The notes under the pieces are model-generated. The model did no database searches. It worked only from the letters and a program-made list of their open reading frames with translations, and was not told where the DNA came from. Both the position numbers and the translations under genes were made by a program. From the NCBI GenBank assembly GCA_050184415.1, contig JBFXAJ010000010.1, forward strand, positions 1 through 64,000: a DNA stretch of 64,000 bases. The letters are read 5' to 3'. The stretch's first letter is position 1. The number at the start of each line of letters is the position of its first letter. This document shows positions 49,566 through 59,429 of the stretch, piece by piece. This DNA comes from JADLGL01 sp050184415. Lineage in GTDB: Bacteria > Pseudomonadota > Alphaproteobacteria > Rhizobiales > Kaistiaceae.

Positions 49566-50054
49566 ATGAGACTCGATCAGGCCGCGCGCTCCGTCTTCCT
49601 CCGGGAATTCGTCGGCGCGTTCTTCCTCTCGATGCGGCGGTTCTTCCAGCCGAAATTCACCGTGAACTACCCCTTCGAGAAGGGCCCGCTCAGCCCGCGC
49701 TTCCGCGGTGAGCATGCGCTGCGCCGTTATCCGAACGGGGAGGAGCGCTGCATCGCCTGCAAGCTGTGTGAGGCGATCTGCCCGGCGCAGGCAATCACCA
49801 TCGAAGCCGGCCCGCGCCGGAACGACGGCACGCGCAGGACGACGCGCTACGACATCGACATGGTGAAGTGCATCTATTGCGGCTTTTGCCAGGAGGCGTG
49901 CCCGGTGGATGCGATCGTGGAAGGTCCGAACTTCGAGTTCGCGACCGAGACCCGCGAGGAGCTCTACTACGACAAGGCGCGGCTGCTCGCGAACGGCGAT
50001 CGCTGGGAGCGGGAGATCGCCCAGAACATTGCGAAGGACTCACCCTACCGGTGA
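49566..50054 (+). CDS. nuoI: NADH-quinone oxidoreductase subunit I
   Basis: 162 residues with two [4Fe-4S] motifs, CIACKLCEAICP and CIYCGFCQEACP (N6a, N6b), and the N-terminal amphipathic helix. GAGGGCGAG precedes the ATG. A 171-bp gap with a 7-bp hairpin (CCGGTCC/GGACCGG, 50065-50086) separates it from nuoJ. Confidence 0.97.
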   Translation: MRLDQAARSVFLREFVGAFFLSMRRFFQPKFTVNYPFEKGPLSPRFRGEHALRRYPNGEERCIACKLCEAICPAQAITIEAGPRRNDGTRRTTRYDIDMVKCIYCGFCQEACPVDAIVEGPNFEFATETREELYYDKARLLANGDRWEREIAQNIAKDSPYR

Positions 50055-50225
50055 GGCATCCTGTCCGGTCCGGCTTGCTGGACCGGCTGGGGGGTACTGA
50101 CTAAGAGACGAAGTTCCGTTTCGCGGCCAGGGAGGGGCGCGGATCATGCAGGCTGAACCCGGTCACATCTGCGCCCGCGCCCCCGCGCGCAGCGTCACGA
50201 CCATGCTTGGGAGCTGCGCCCGCTG

Positions 50226-50840
50226 ATGGGTCTTCCGGCCGTCTTCTTCTACCTGTTCTCCGCGGTGCTCCTGGCGTCGGCCCTCATGGTCGTCGCCGCG
50301 CGCAACCCGGTGCATTCGGTCCTCTATCTCATCCTCTGCTTCGTGAACGCGGCGGCGCTGTTCCTCCTCCTCGGCGCCGAGTTCCTCGCCCTCATCCTGA
50401 TTGTCGTCTATGTCGGCGCGGTCGCGGTGCTGTTCCTCTTCGTCGTCATGATGCTCGACGTCGATTTCGCCGAATTGCGCCAGGGCTTCCTGAACTACCT
50501 CCCGACCGGCGCGCTGATCGGCATCGTCGTCCTCTGCGAGATCCTGATCGTCATCGGCGGCTCCGCGATCCTGCCGGAGGGCCTCACTACGCCCGCCGTG
50601 CCGGCGCCGCCGCTCGACGCGCTCTCCAATACCGAGGCGATCGGGCAGCTCCTCTACACGCGCTATCTTTTCTACTTCCAGGCCGCCGGCCTCGTGCTCC
50701 TCGTCGCGATGATCGGCGCCATCGTCCTGACCCTCCGGCACAAGGAGGGCGTCAAGCGGCAATCGATCGCGGCGCAGGTCGCGCGGAACCCGGCCAAGGC
50801 CATCGAGGTCCGGAAAGTCGAACCGGGGAGGGGGCTCTGA
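50226..50840 (+). CDS. nuoJ: NADH-quinone oxidoreductase subunit J
   Basis: 204 residues, five membrane helices: NPVHSVLYLILCFVNAAALF, then FLALILIVVYVGAVAVLFLF with the conserved pi-bulge helix. The C-terminal cytoplasmic tail is short and basic. Its stop overlaps the nuoK start. Confidence 0.96.
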   Translation: MGLPAVFFYLFSAVLLASALMVVAARNPVHSVLYLILCFVNAAALFLLLGAEFLALILIVVYVGAVAVLFLFVVMMLDVDFAELRQGFLNYLPTGALIGIVVLCEILIVIGGSAILPEGLTTPAVPAPPLDALSNTEAIGQLLYTRYLFYFQAAGLVLLVAMIGAIVLTLRHKEGVKRQSIAAQVARNPAKAIEVRKVEPGRGL

Positions 50841-51148
50841 TGACGGTCGGACTCGGCCAGTACCTGACGGTCGCAGCGATCCTGTTCACGATCGGCGTGT
50901 TCGGGATCCTCGTGAACCGCAAGAACGTCATCATCATGCTGATGTCGGTCGAACTGATCCTGCTCGCCGTCAACCTCAACCTCGTCGCCTTCTCGTCCTT
51001 CCTCAACGACCTCGCCGGCCAGGTCTTCGCGCTGCTGGTGCTGACGGTCGCCGCGGCGGAAGCCGCCATCGGCCTTGCCATCCTCGTCGCCTTCTTCCGC
51101 AACCGCGGCTCGATCGCGGTCGAAGACATCAACGCGATGAAGGGCTAG
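50840..51148 (+). CDS. nuoK: NADH-quinone oxidoreductase subunit K
   Basis: 102 residues, three helices with the two conserved membrane glutamates (MLMSVELILLAVNLNLVAF and AAAEAAIGLAILVA) of the antiporter-like proton path. The ATG at 50840 overlaps nuoJ. Confidence 0.97.
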   Translation: MTVGLGQYLTVAAILFTIGVFGILVNRKNVIIMLMSVELILLAVNLNLVAFSSFLNDLAGQVFALLVLTVAAAEAAIGLAILVAFFRNRGSIAVEDINAMKG

Positions 51149-51155
51149 CGGCCGG

Positions 51156-53357
51156 ATGTATCAGGCAATCGTCCTCCTGCCCCTCACCGGGGCGATCATC
51201 GCGGGTCTGATCGCGCTCTTCGGCTCGAGCAAGGCGGTCCGCGAGCATGACGAGGCGCACCCGCCGGCGCCTGTCGGGCACGACCCGCATCACGGCCACC
51301 GGCCGGATGCGAGCATGGTCGTCAACGTCACCCACCATGAGCCGCAGGAAGACCACGGCCATGCCCATCACGGCCCCGCCGGCGGTCACGATCACGACGA
51401 CCATGCTCATGGCCATGACGACCCCGACGCCATCGTCACGCCTGGACGTCGCCCGGCCGAGTTGATCACGACCGGCCTTCTCGTCATCTCGGCCGTGCTG
51501 TCGTGGGTCGCGTTCTTCCAGGTCGCGATGAACGACTTCGAGCTCCAGCAGATCACGGTGCTGAGCTGGATCCATTCCGGCAGCCTGATCGCCGACTGGA
51601 CGATCCGCGTCGACACGCTGACCGCCGTGATGCTGGTCGTGGTCACGACCGTGTCGTCGCTCGTCCATCTCTATTCGATCGGCTACATGTCCCATGATCC
51701 GCACCAGCCGCGGTTCATGGCGTACCTCTCGCTCTTCACCTTTGCGATGCTCGCGCTGGTGACCGCGGACAACCTCGTCCAGCTCTTCTTCGGCTGGGAG
51801 GGCGTCGGCCTTGCCTCCTATCTCCTGATCGGCTTCTGGTACAAGCGGCCTTCCGCGAACGCGGCCGCCATCAAGGCGTTCGTCGTCAACCGCGTCGGCG
51901 ATTTCGGCTTCGCCCTCGGCATCTTCGCGATCTTCTTCCTGTTCGACAGCGTCTCGTTCGAGACCGTGTTCTCGAGCGTCGACGAGGTCGCCGGCCAGAC
52001 CATCTTCTTCCTCGGGATGGAGCTCGACGCGCTCAACGTCGTCGCGTTCCTCCTCTTCATCGGCGCGATGGGCAAGTCGGCCCAGTTCCTCCTGCACACC
52101 TGGCTGCCGGACGCGATGGAAGGCCCGACGCCGGTGTCGGCCCTCATCCATGCCGCGACGATGGTCACCGCGGGTGTCTTCCTCGTCGCCCGCATGTCGC
52201 CGATCTTCGAGTTCGCGCCGCATGCGATGGTGTTCGTCACCTTCATCGGCGCCACGACCGCGTTCTTCGCGGCGACGGTCGGCCTCGTCCAGAACGACAT
52301 CAAGCGGGTCATCGCCTACTCGACCTGCTCGCAGCTCGGCTACATGTTCGTCGCCCTCGGTGTCGGCGCGTATCCGGTCGCGATCTTCCACCTCTTCACC
52401 CACGCCTTCTTCAAGGCGCTCCTCTTCCTCGGCGCCGGTTCGGTCATCCACGCGGTGGGCGGCGAGCAGGACATGCGGAAGATGGGCGGGCTGTGGCGGA
52501 AGATCCCGCTGACCTACGCCATGATGCTGATCGGGACGCTCGCGCTGACCGGCTTCCCGCTGACCGCCGGCTACTTCTCGAAGGACGCGATCGTCGAAGT
52601 TGCGGCGGCCGGCGCGGGCCTTGGCGCCGTCGTGGAGGAGGGAGCGACCCACGCGTTGCCGATCATCAATTCGATGGCCGGCTACGCCTTCATCCTCACC
52701 GTCGTCGCGGCGATCTTCACGTCCTTCTATTCGTGGCGCCTCGTCTTCATGACGTTCCACGGGCGGTTCCGTGGTCCGCACCACGTCCTCGACCACGCCC
52801 ATGAATCACCGCCCGTGATGACCGTGCCGCTGATGATCCTTGCGGTCGGGGCACTGTTCGCGGGCCTCGTCTTCGCGGACTCTTTCATCGGCGACCACGC
52901 GCTCGAGGAGTTCTGGCAGGGCTCGATCTTCAACGCCGCCGCCAACCACATCATGCACGACTTCCACTATGTGGAGAGCTGGATCCCGTGGGCGCCGACC
53001 TTCGCGATGGCGCTCGGCCTGATCTTCGCGATCTGGTTCTACCTGATGCGGCCGCAGATCCCGGTCCGGCTCGCCGAGGACCAGCCGGTCGCGTACCGCT
53101 TCCTCCTCAACAAGTGGTACTTCGACGAGATCTACGACACGATCTTCGTCCGCCCGACGCAGTGGCTGGCGAAGTTCCTTTGGAAGAAGGGCGACGGCTG
53201 GCTGATCGACGGCTTCGGTCCCGACGGCATCTCCGCGCGGGTCCAGGGCGTCACGCGGAGCGTCGTCCGGCTCCAGTCCGGCTACATCTACCACTATGCC
53301 TTCGCCATGCTGATCGGGGCCGCGCTCCTGATCACATGGATGCTGTTCGGCCAGTGA
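51156..53357 (+). CDS. nuoL: NADH-quinone oxidoreductase subunit L with a His-rich insert
   Basis: 733 residues, the distal antiporter-like subunit with the lateral helix at the C-terminus. Standard signatures: FFGWEGVGLASYLLIGFWY, HTWLPDAMEGPTPVSALIHA, NDIKRVIAYSTCSQLGYMFV. Between the first two helices, residues about 29-98 form a hydrophilic insert with 17 histidines between residues 31 and 87 (for example HEPQEDHGHAHH and GHDHDDHAHGHDD), absent from E. coli NuoL. The insert is longer than the usual short loop, hence the protein is over 100 residues longer than average. Confidence 0.97.
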   Translation: MYQAIVLLPLTGAIIAGLIALFGSSKAVREHDEAHPPAPVGHDPHHGHRPDASMVVNVTHHEPQEDHGHAHHGPAGGHDHDDHAHGHDDPDAIVTPGRRPAELITTGLLVISAVLSWVAFFQVAMNDFELQQITVLSWIHSGSLIADWTIRVDTLTAVMLVVVTTVSSLVHLYSIGYMSHDPHQPRFMAYLSLFTFAMLALVTADNLVQLFFGWEGVGLASYLLIGFWYKRPSANAAAIKAFVVNRVGDFGFALGIFAIFFLFDSVSFETVFSSVDEVAGQTIFFLGMELDALNVVAFLLFIGAMGKSAQFLLHTWLPDAMEGPTPVSALIHAATMVTAGVFLVARMSPIFEFAPHAMVFVTFIGATTAFFAATVGLVQNDIKRVIAYSTCSQLGYMFVALGVGAYPVAIFHLFTHAFFKALLFLGAGSVIHAVGGEQDMRKMGGLWRKIPLTYAMMLIGTLALTGFPLTAGYFSKDAIVEVAAAGAGLGAVVEEGATHALPIINSMAGYAFILTVVAAIFTSFYSWRLVFMTFHGRFRGPHHVLDHAHESPPVMTVPLMILAVGALFAGLVFADSFIGDHALEEFWQGSIFNAAANHIMHDFHYVESWIPWAPTFAMALGLIFAIWFYLMRPQIPVRLAEDQPVAYRFLLNKWYFDEIYDTIFVRPTQWLAKFLWKKGDGWLIDGFGPDGISARVQGVTRSVVRLQSGYIYHYAFAMLIGAALLITWMLFGQ

Positions 53358-53367
53358 GGACGGGACG

Positions 53368-54876
53368 ATGAACTGGCCGATCCTCTCGACCGTCACCTTC
53401 CTGCCGCTGGTCGGCGTCCTCTTCCTGTTCTTCATCCGCGGGGACGATGAATCGTCCCGGAAGAACATCTTCTGGGTCGCGATGTGGACCACCATCGCCA
53501 CGTTCATCGTGGCGCTCGTGGTATGGGCGAATTTCGACCCGGCCGATCCCGGCGTCCAGATGGTCGAGGAAACCGCCTGGCTTGGCGGCGGGCTCAGCTA
53601 CCGCATGGGCGTCGACGGCATCTCGGTGCTGTTCGTCGTCCTCACCGCATTCCTGATGCCGCTCTGCATCATCGCCAGCAAGCTGTCGGTGCAGAAGCGG
53701 CTCAAGGAATACATGATCGCCTTCCTCGTGCTCGAGACGCTGATGATCGGCGTCTTCTGCGCGCTCGACCTCATCCTCTTCTACGTCTTCTTCGAAGGCG
53801 GCCTCATCCCGATGTTCCTCATCATCGGCGTCTGGGGCGGCGGAAGACGCGTCTATGCGAGCTTCAAGTTCTTCCTCTACACGCTGCTCGGCTCGGTGCT
53901 GATGCTCCTTGCCATGCTCGCGATGTACTGGGAGGCCGGCACCACCAACATCGTCGAGCTCCTGCAGTACCCGTTCCCCGGCGGGATGCAGACCTGGCTA
54001 TGGCTCGCCTTCTTCGCGTCCTTCGCGGTGAAGATGCCGATGTGGCCGGTCCACACCTGGCTGCCGGACGCTCACGTCGAGGCGCCGACCGCGGGATCGG
54101 TGATCCTCGCCGGCGTGCTGCTGAAGATGGGCGGCTACGGCTTCCTCCGCTTCTCGCTTCCGATGTTCCCCGAAGCGTCGGACATGTTCGCGCCGTTCGT
54201 GTTCGTGCTGTCGGTGGTCGCGATCATCTACACCTCGCTCGTCGCGCTGGCGCAGACCGACATCAAGAAGCTGATCGCCTATTCGTCCGTGGCCCATATG
54301 GGCTTCGTCACGCTCGGCATCTTCACGATGACCGAGCAGGGCGTTCAGGGCGGCATCTTCCAGATGCTGTCGCACGGCATCGTCTCGGGCGCACTCTTCC
54401 TTTGCGTCGGCGTCGTCTACGACCGCATGCACACGCGCGACATCGACGCCTATGGCGGCCTCGTCAACCGGATGCCGCTCTACGCCTTCGCCTTCCTCGT
54501 CTTCACGATGGCGAATGTCGGCCTGCCCGGGACCAGCGGCTTCGTCGGCGAGTTCCTGCCGCTCGTCGCCGCCTTCGAGGTCAACACCTGGGTCGCGATC
54601 TTCGCGACCACCGGCGTCATCCTCTCGGCGTGCTACGCGCTCTGGCTCTATCGCCGGGTGATCTTCGGACCGCTGGTGAAGGACGCGCTCCGCGGCATCC
54701 TCGACCTCACCCGCCGCGAGCAGCTCATCCTCGCCCCGCTCGTGGTCCTGACGATCCTGTTCGGCTTCTGGCCGCAGCCGATCCTCGACGTCACGGCAGG
54801 CTCGGTCGAAGGTCTCGTCACCCAGGTTCAGGCCGCGATCAACGCGCCCGAACAACTCGCCACCGCAGCTCCGTGA
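53368..54876 (+). CDS. nuoM: NADH-quinone oxidoreductase subunit M
   Basis: 502 residues, antiporter-like. FYVFFEGGLIPMFLIIGVWG with the key glutamate, KMPMWPVHTWLPDAHVEAPT and LAQTDIKKLIAYSSVAHMGF are diagnostic. It lies 10 bp after nuoL. Confidence 0.97.
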   Translation: MNWPILSTVTFLPLVGVLFLFFIRGDDESSRKNIFWVAMWTTIATFIVALVVWANFDPADPGVQMVEETAWLGGGLSYRMGVDGISVLFVVLTAFLMPLCIIASKLSVQKRLKEYMIAFLVLETLMIGVFCALDLILFYVFFEGGLIPMFLIIGVWGGGRRVYASFKFFLYTLLGSVLMLLAMLAMYWEAGTTNIVELLQYPFPGGMQTWLWLAFFASFAVKMPMWPVHTWLPDAHVEAPTAGSVILAGVLLKMGGYGFLRFSLPMFPEASDMFAPFVFVLSVVAIIYTSLVALAQTDIKKLIAYSSVAHMGFVTLGIFTMTEQGVQGGIFQMLSHGIVSGALFLCVGVVYDRMHTRDIDAYGGLVNRMPLYAFAFLVFTMANVGLPGTSGFVGEFLPLVAAFEVNTWVAIFATTGVILSACYALWLYRRVIFGPLVKDALRGILDLTRREQLILAPLVVLTILFGFWPQPILDVTAGSVEGLVTQVQAAINAPEQLATAAP

Positions 54877-54886
54877 GCGTCAGCCG

Positions 54887-56326
54887 ATGATCCCCGTCCT
54901 GCCGCCCACCGGAGACGACCTCCTGGCAATCCTGCCGGAGCTGCTGCTCGCCGGCGGCGCGCTCGTCCTCCTGCTTCTCGGCGCCTTCACCCGCAACTCC
55001 GGTCGCGTGGTCACCACGCTCGCGCTGCTGCTGGTCGCTGCAGCGGCGTTGTCGCTGTTCTTCCTCCCGCTGACCGGGTCGATCTTCAGCGGCGCCTTCG
55101 TCCTCGACCCGTTCGCGCGCTTCATGAAGATTGCGACGCTCATCGGCTCGGCGGTCGCGCTGATCCTCTCGACCGGCTCCCAGCGCCAGGACGTCACCGG
55201 ACGGTTCGAGTACCCGATCCTCGTCGTGATCGCGACGCTCGGCATGATGGTGATGATCTCGTCGCACGACATCATCTCGCTCTATGTCGGCCTCGAATTG
55301 CAGTCGCTGTCGCTCTACGTGCTGGCTGCGATCAACCGCGACTCCGTGCGCTCGACGGAAGCCGGCATCAAGTATTTCGTCCTCGGCGCGCTGTCCTCGG
55401 GCCTCCTCCTTTACGGCGGCTCTTTGGTCTACGGCTTCACCGGCCAGACCTCGTTCTCGGGCATTGCCGCGGCTCTCGAGGGCGGCGCCGAGACCGGCCT
55501 GATCTTCGGCCTCGTGTTCCTTCTCGCCGGCCTCGCCTTCAAGGTTTCGGCCGTGCCGTTCCACATGTGGACGCCCGACGTCTACCAGGGCGCCCCGACG
55601 CCTGTGACCGCCTTCTTCGCGGCCGCGCCGAAGCTCGCGGCGATGGCGCTCTTCATCCGCGTCGTATCCGAGCCGTTCGCCGGGATCGCCGACCAGTCGC
55701 AGCAGGTGATCACGTTCCTCGCTATCGCCTCGATGGTGCTCGGCGCCTTCGCCGCGATCGGCCAGAACAACATCAAGCGCCTGATGGCGTATTCGGCGAT
55801 CGGCCATGTCGGCTACGCGCTGGTCGGTCTCGCCGCCGGGACCGAGGAGGGCGTTCGCGGCGTCATCATCTACCTCGTCATCTACCTCGCGATGACCCTC
55901 GGCACTTTTGCCTGCATCCTCGCGATGCGCCGGCCGGAAGGGCCGGTCGAGACCATCTCGGACCTCGCCGGTCTGTCGCGCACCAACCCGATGATGGCGT
56001 TCTTCCTCGGCGCGCTGCTCTTCTCGCTCGCGGGCATTCCGCCGCTGGCGGGCTTCTTCGGCAAGTTCTATGTATTTCTTGCCGCGATCGAAGCGGGCCT
56101 GTATCCGCTTGCGGTCATCGGCGTCCTCGCCAGCGTCGTCGGCGCCTACTATTATTTGCGGATCGTGAAGATCATGTATTTCGACGAACCGGCCGGCGCC
56201 TTCGAGCCGATGAACAACCAGCTTCGCGGCGTCCTTGTCCTCTCGGGTGTCTTCACGCTCGGCTTCATCGTTTTCGCTCGCCCGCTCACCGATCTCGCAT
56301 CGACCGCCGCGCAGACCTTCTTCTGA
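54887..56326 (+). CDS. nuoN: NADH-quinone oxidoreductase subunit N
   Basis: 479 residues, antiporter-like. GLELQSLSLYVLAAINRDS, KVSAVPFHMWTPDVYQGAPT and NNIKRLMAYSAIGHVGYALV are typical. Last canonical nuo gene; birA follows 5 bp later and is probably on the same transcript. Confidence 0.97.
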   Translation: MIPVLPPTGDDLLAILPELLLAGGALVLLLLGAFTRNSGRVVTTLALLLVAAAALSLFFLPLTGSIFSGAFVLDPFARFMKIATLIGSAVALILSTGSQRQDVTGRFEYPILVVIATLGMMVMISSHDIISLYVGLELQSLSLYVLAAINRDSVRSTEAGIKYFVLGALSSGLLLYGGSLVYGFTGQTSFSGIAAALEGGAETGLIFGLVFLLAGLAFKVSAVPFHMWTPDVYQGAPTPVTAFFAAAPKLAAMALFIRVVSEPFAGIADQSQQVITFLAIASMVLGAFAAIGQNNIKRLMAYSAIGHVGYALVGLAAGTEEGVRGVIIYLVIYLAMTLGTFACILAMRRPEGPVETISDLAGLSRTNPMMAFFLGALLFSLAGIPPLAGFFGKFYVFLAAIEAGLYPLAVIGVLASVVGAYYYLRIVKIMYFDEPAGAFEPMNNQLRGVLVLSGVFTLGFIVFARPLTDLASTAAQTFF

Positions 56327-56331
56327 TCGAA

Positions 56332-57162
56332 ATGGCATTCGTCCTCGGCCCCAACGCCCTTGCGGCCGGCTATCGTCTCTTCTCCTTCGACAGCGTCGGC
56401 TCGACCAGCGACGAAGCCCTGAAACTCGCCCGCGGCGGCGATCGCGGCAGCGTCTGGTTCGCCGCGCTCGAGCAGACCGCCGGCCACGGCCGGCGCGGCC
56501 GCCCGTGGCAGACGCAGCGCGGCAACCTCGCGGCCAGCGTCTTCGTCGTCACCGATGCGATCCCGAGCCGCGCCGCGACCCTCGGTTTCGTCGGCGGCCT
56601 CGCGCTCCACGACGCGCTCGCCCGTTCGGCGCCCAACCTTGCCGTCAGCATGGCGATGGATGCCGCCCAGGGCGGACGGACCCGGCTGGCATTGAAATGG
56701 CCGAACGACCTCGTCGCTGACGACGGCGCCAAGGTCGCTGGCATTCTCCTCCAGGCCGTGAACCTCGACCGCGGCCGTTCCGGAATCGTGGCCGGCATCG
56801 GCGTGAACGTCCTCGCGGCGCCCGAAGGCCTCGAGATTCCGACGACGTCGCTGTCGGCGCTCGGCAGCCGCGTCAGCGCGGAGGAACTATTCGTCGATCT
56901 CGCGGAAGCATGGGTCCGGTACGAGCGGATCTGGAACGACGGCCGCGGCCTTGCCGAGATCCGCGGAGAGTGGCTCGCGCGGGCGTCCGGCGTCGGCGGC
57001 CCGGTCGCCGTCCACACCGAGGAGGGCGTCACGAGGGGCGTCTTCGAGACCATCGACGACGAGGGTTGCCTCGTGGTGCGCGCGCTCGACGGCTCGTCGC
57101 GCCGCGTGACGGCGGGCGAGGTCCATTTCGGCGCCGCGGCGACCCTCCGGCCGGCCGTCTAG
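56332..57162 (+). CDS. birA: Biotin-[acetyl-CoA-carboxylase] ligase
   Basis: 276 residues. Activates biotin as the adenylate and attaches it to the carboxyl carrier protein. The catalytic domain has EQTAGHGRRGRPWQTQRGNL, LALKWPNDLVADDGAKVAGI and GIGVNVLAAPE; the C-terminal SH3-like domain follows (about 225-265). There is no N-terminal helix-turn-helix, so it is not a repressor. Directly behind nuoN and 1 bp ahead of rnj. Confidence 0.94.
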   Translation: MAFVLGPNALAAGYRLFSFDSVGSTSDEALKLARGGDRGSVWFAALEQTAGHGRRGRPWQTQRGNLAASVFVVTDAIPSRAATLGFVGGLALHDALARSAPNLAVSMAMDAAQGGRTRLALKWPNDLVADDGAKVAGILLQAVNLDRGRSGIVAGIGVNVLAAPEGLEIPTTSLSALGSRVSAEELFVDLAEAWVRYERIWNDGRGLAEIRGEWLARASGVGGPVAVHTEEGVTRGVFETIDDEGCLVVRALDGSSRRVTAGEVHFGAAATLRPAV

Positions 57163-57163
57163 C

Positions 57164-58828
57164 ATGGCCGGTCCGACAGAACTCGTCTTCGTCCCGCTCG
57201 GCGGCGTGGGCGAGATCGGCATGAATTTCGGCCTCTATGGCTACGGCCCAGCCAACAACCGGCGCTGGATCGTGGTCGATTGCGGCGTGTCGTTCCCCGG
57301 GCCGGACCTTCCGGGCATCGACATCGTGTTCCCGGAGGTCACCTTCATCGAGGAGCAGCGCGACCGCCTCCTCGGCATCGTCATCACCCACGCCCACGAG
57401 GACCATTACGGCGCGCTGACAACGCTGTGGCCGAAGCTCCGCGCGCAGATCTACGCGACCGCCTTCACCGCCGGCCTTCTCGAAGCCAAGCGCGGGAATG
57501 GCGGGACCGAACTCCCGGTGACCGAGGTGAGGGCAGGGCAGCGCATCCAGCTCGGGCCGTTCGAGGTCGAGTTCATTTCCGTCGCCCACTCGATCCCCGA
57601 GGCGATGGCGCTCGCGATCCGGACCGAAGCCGGCACCGTCGTCCACACCGGCGACTGGAAGATCGACAAGGACCCGCAGGTCGGACCGCCGACCAACGAG
57701 AATCGCCTCCGCGAGATCGGCGAGGAGGGTGTCCTCGCGCTGGTGTGCGATTCGACCAATGCCGCCCGGACCGGCCACAGCCCGTCCGAAGGCGCCGTCG
57801 CCCGCGAATTGACGACGCTGGTCGCCGAGGCGAGGGGGAGGGTCGCCTTCACCCTCTTCGCGTCCAACGTCGCCCGCCTCCGCTCGATCGCGCTCGCCGC
57901 CCGCGCCGCCGGCCGCGAGGTCGTCGCCGTCGGCCGGGCAATCCGCCGCGTCGTCGAGGTCGCGACCGAGCTCGGCTACCTCCGCGATGCGCCGCCGTTC
58001 CGCGAAGCGGACACCCTCGAGCACCTCCCGGCCGGCAATGTCGTCCTCATCCTCTCCGGCAGCCAGGGCGAGCCGCGGGCGGCGCTGGCCCGGGTCGCCG
58101 CCGGCGAGGATCGCCTCGTGCGCCTTGGTCCGGGCGACGTCATGGTGTTCTCGTCGCGCACCATTCCCGGCAACGAGCGGCCGGTCATCGATATCCAGAA
58201 CCGGCTGATCGCCGCCGGCGTCGAGGTGATCACCGACCGCGACCGGCTGGTCCACGTCTCGGGCCACCCGCGGCGCGAAGAGCTGCTCGAAATGTACAAT
58301 TGGGTGCGGCCGCAGATCCTGGTACCGGTCCACGGCGAGGCCGCCCATCTCGCCGCCCAGGCCGAACTCGGCCGTGCCGCCGGGATAAAATCGGTGCTGC
58401 GCCTCGAGGATGGCGGGATCGCGCGGTTGTCTCCCGACCCGACGGTGTTTCCCTCGGCGGTGCCGGTCGGGCGGATCTATCGCGACGGCACGATCGTCGG
58501 CGACCGCGACGAGCTCGGTATCTCGGAACGCCGGCGCATGGCGTTCGCCGGGCATGTCAGCGTGTTCGTCCTCCTCGACCATCGCGGCGAGCTCGAGCAC
58601 GCGCCGCAATGCATCCTTGCCGGCGTCCCGATCCGGACCGCCGACGGCAAACCGATGGCGGGGCTCGTTAACCGGGCGGTCGTCGGCGCCCTGTCGAGCA
58701 TCCCGAGGCCGCGGCGGCGCGACCCCGAGCTGGTGATGGATGCGGTCCGGCGCTCGGTACGGGCGGCGATCGCCGACGTCTGGGACAAGAAGCCGATTTG
58801 CACCGTCCATGTGGCGGTGATTGAGTAG
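57164..58828 (+). CDS. rnj: Ribonuclease J
   Basis: 554 residues, a metallo-beta-lactamase-fold exo/endoribonuclease for rRNA maturation and mRNA decay in rhizobia. The metal motif HAHEDHYGALTTL, VAHSIPEAMALAI, HTGDWKIDKDP and DSTNAARTGHSPSE are visible. The beta-CASP region has LSGSQGEPRAALARVAAGED and SSRTIPGNE, then the motif C histidine in HVSGHPRREELLEM and VPVHGEAAHL. Clustered after birA. Confidence 0.95.
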   Translation: MAGPTELVFVPLGGVGEIGMNFGLYGYGPANNRRWIVVDCGVSFPGPDLPGIDIVFPEVTFIEEQRDRLLGIVITHAHEDHYGALTTLWPKLRAQIYATAFTAGLLEAKRGNGGTELPVTEVRAGQRIQLGPFEVEFISVAHSIPEAMALAIRTEAGTVVHTGDWKIDKDPQVGPPTNENRLREIGEEGVLALVCDSTNAARTGHSPSEGAVARELTTLVAEARGRVAFTLFASNVARLRSIALAARAAGREVVAVGRAIRRVVEVATELGYLRDAPPFREADTLEHLPAGNVVLILSGSQGEPRAALARVAAGEDRLVRLGPGDVMVFSSRTIPGNERPVIDIQNRLIAAGVEVITDRDRLVHVSGHPRREELLEMYNWVRPQILVPVHGEAAHLAAQAELGRAAGIKSVLRLEDGGIARLSPDPTVFPSAVPVGRIYRDGTIVGDRDELGISERRRMAFAGHVSVFVLLDHRGELEHAPQCILAGVPIRTADGKPMAGLVNRAVVGALSSIPRPRRRDPELVMDAVRRSVRAAIADVWDKKPICTVHVAVIE

Positions 58829-58855
58829 CCGCCTCGCACCCGTCATGGACGTCCG

Positions 58856-59122
58856 ATGAACTGGCTCACCCTTGCCGCGATCTACTTCGTCGTCTGGTGG
58901 CTTTGCCTGTTCATCATCCTGCCGATCGGCGTGAGGTCGCAGGCCGAGGACAGCGAGGGCGCGATCATGGGCACGACGGAGAGCGCCCCGGCCCGCCCGC
59001 GCCTCCTCAGGCGCGCGCTCGCCACCACCGTGCTCGCGGCCGTCGTGGTCGGCGTCCTCTACTACGCCAACGCCAATTGGGGCCTGACGCTGGAGAACGT
59101 CAGCCGCATGTTCGGGCAGTAG
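58856..59122 (+). CDS. DUF1467 family membrane protein
   Basis: 88 residues with two membrane helices: MNWLTLAAIYFVVWWLCLFI then ILPIGVRSQAED, the defining start of the family, and a second helix (TTVLAAVVVGVLYYANANWG). Function unknown; in Hyphomicrobiales it sits between rnj and proS as here. It is 27 bp after rnj. Confidence 0.93.
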   Translation: MNWLTLAAIYFVVWWLCLFIILPIGVRSQAEDSEGAIMGTTESAPARPRLLRRALATTVLAAVVVGVLYYANANWGLTLENVSRMFGQ

Positions 59123-59210
59123 GCGATTCCTCCGCAGAGCAGATGAGCGCGGGTCCAGTTGCCGCGCCGCCCGCCGAAGCGCTGCCCGGCGTGGCACCTG
59201 TCCACCAGCA

Positions 59211-59345
59211 CACTCCTCCCCGGCCTTCGAGCCGGGGTCCATTGGCCCATCGGCGAATGCGTCGGAGGCAGAGTCACTCTGACCGTCCGCACGAGCGGGA
59301 GAGCTATTGGGCGCCGGGTCAAAGCCCGGCGAGGAGCTTGTGGCG
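59211..59345. repeat. Palindromic-ended element of about 130 bp, copy 2
   Basis: Left end CTCCTCCCCGGCCTTCGAGC then CGGGGTCCATTGGC; right end CTATTGGGCGCCGGGTCAAA then GCCCGGCGAGGAG. It is a diverged relative of 30072-30200 with the same layout: hairpin-forming ends containing CCAATAG/CCATTGG-type inner borders and an unrelated centre. Confidence 0.65.
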
Positions 59346-59397
59346 GGGGCTTCGCAACACCGGGAGTGGAGTGCCAAGGCGCCTCAACACCGACCCC

Positions 59398-59429
59398 CCA
59401 AAACAAAAGCAAGGCCCGGAGGCCTTGCC
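59398..59429 (-). terminator. Orphan minus-strand terminator
   Basis: On the minus strand a perfect 8-bp stem (GCAAGGCC/GGCCTTGC, loop TCCG) is followed by TTTTGTTTTG. No minus-strand gene is visible upstream of it (toward higher coordinates). Confidence 0.65.

Noticed and set aside
57029..59377. A 782-codon open frame opposite rnj and DUF1467
   Set aside because: Antisense shadow of GC-rich coding sequence; no ribosome-binding site or family likeness.
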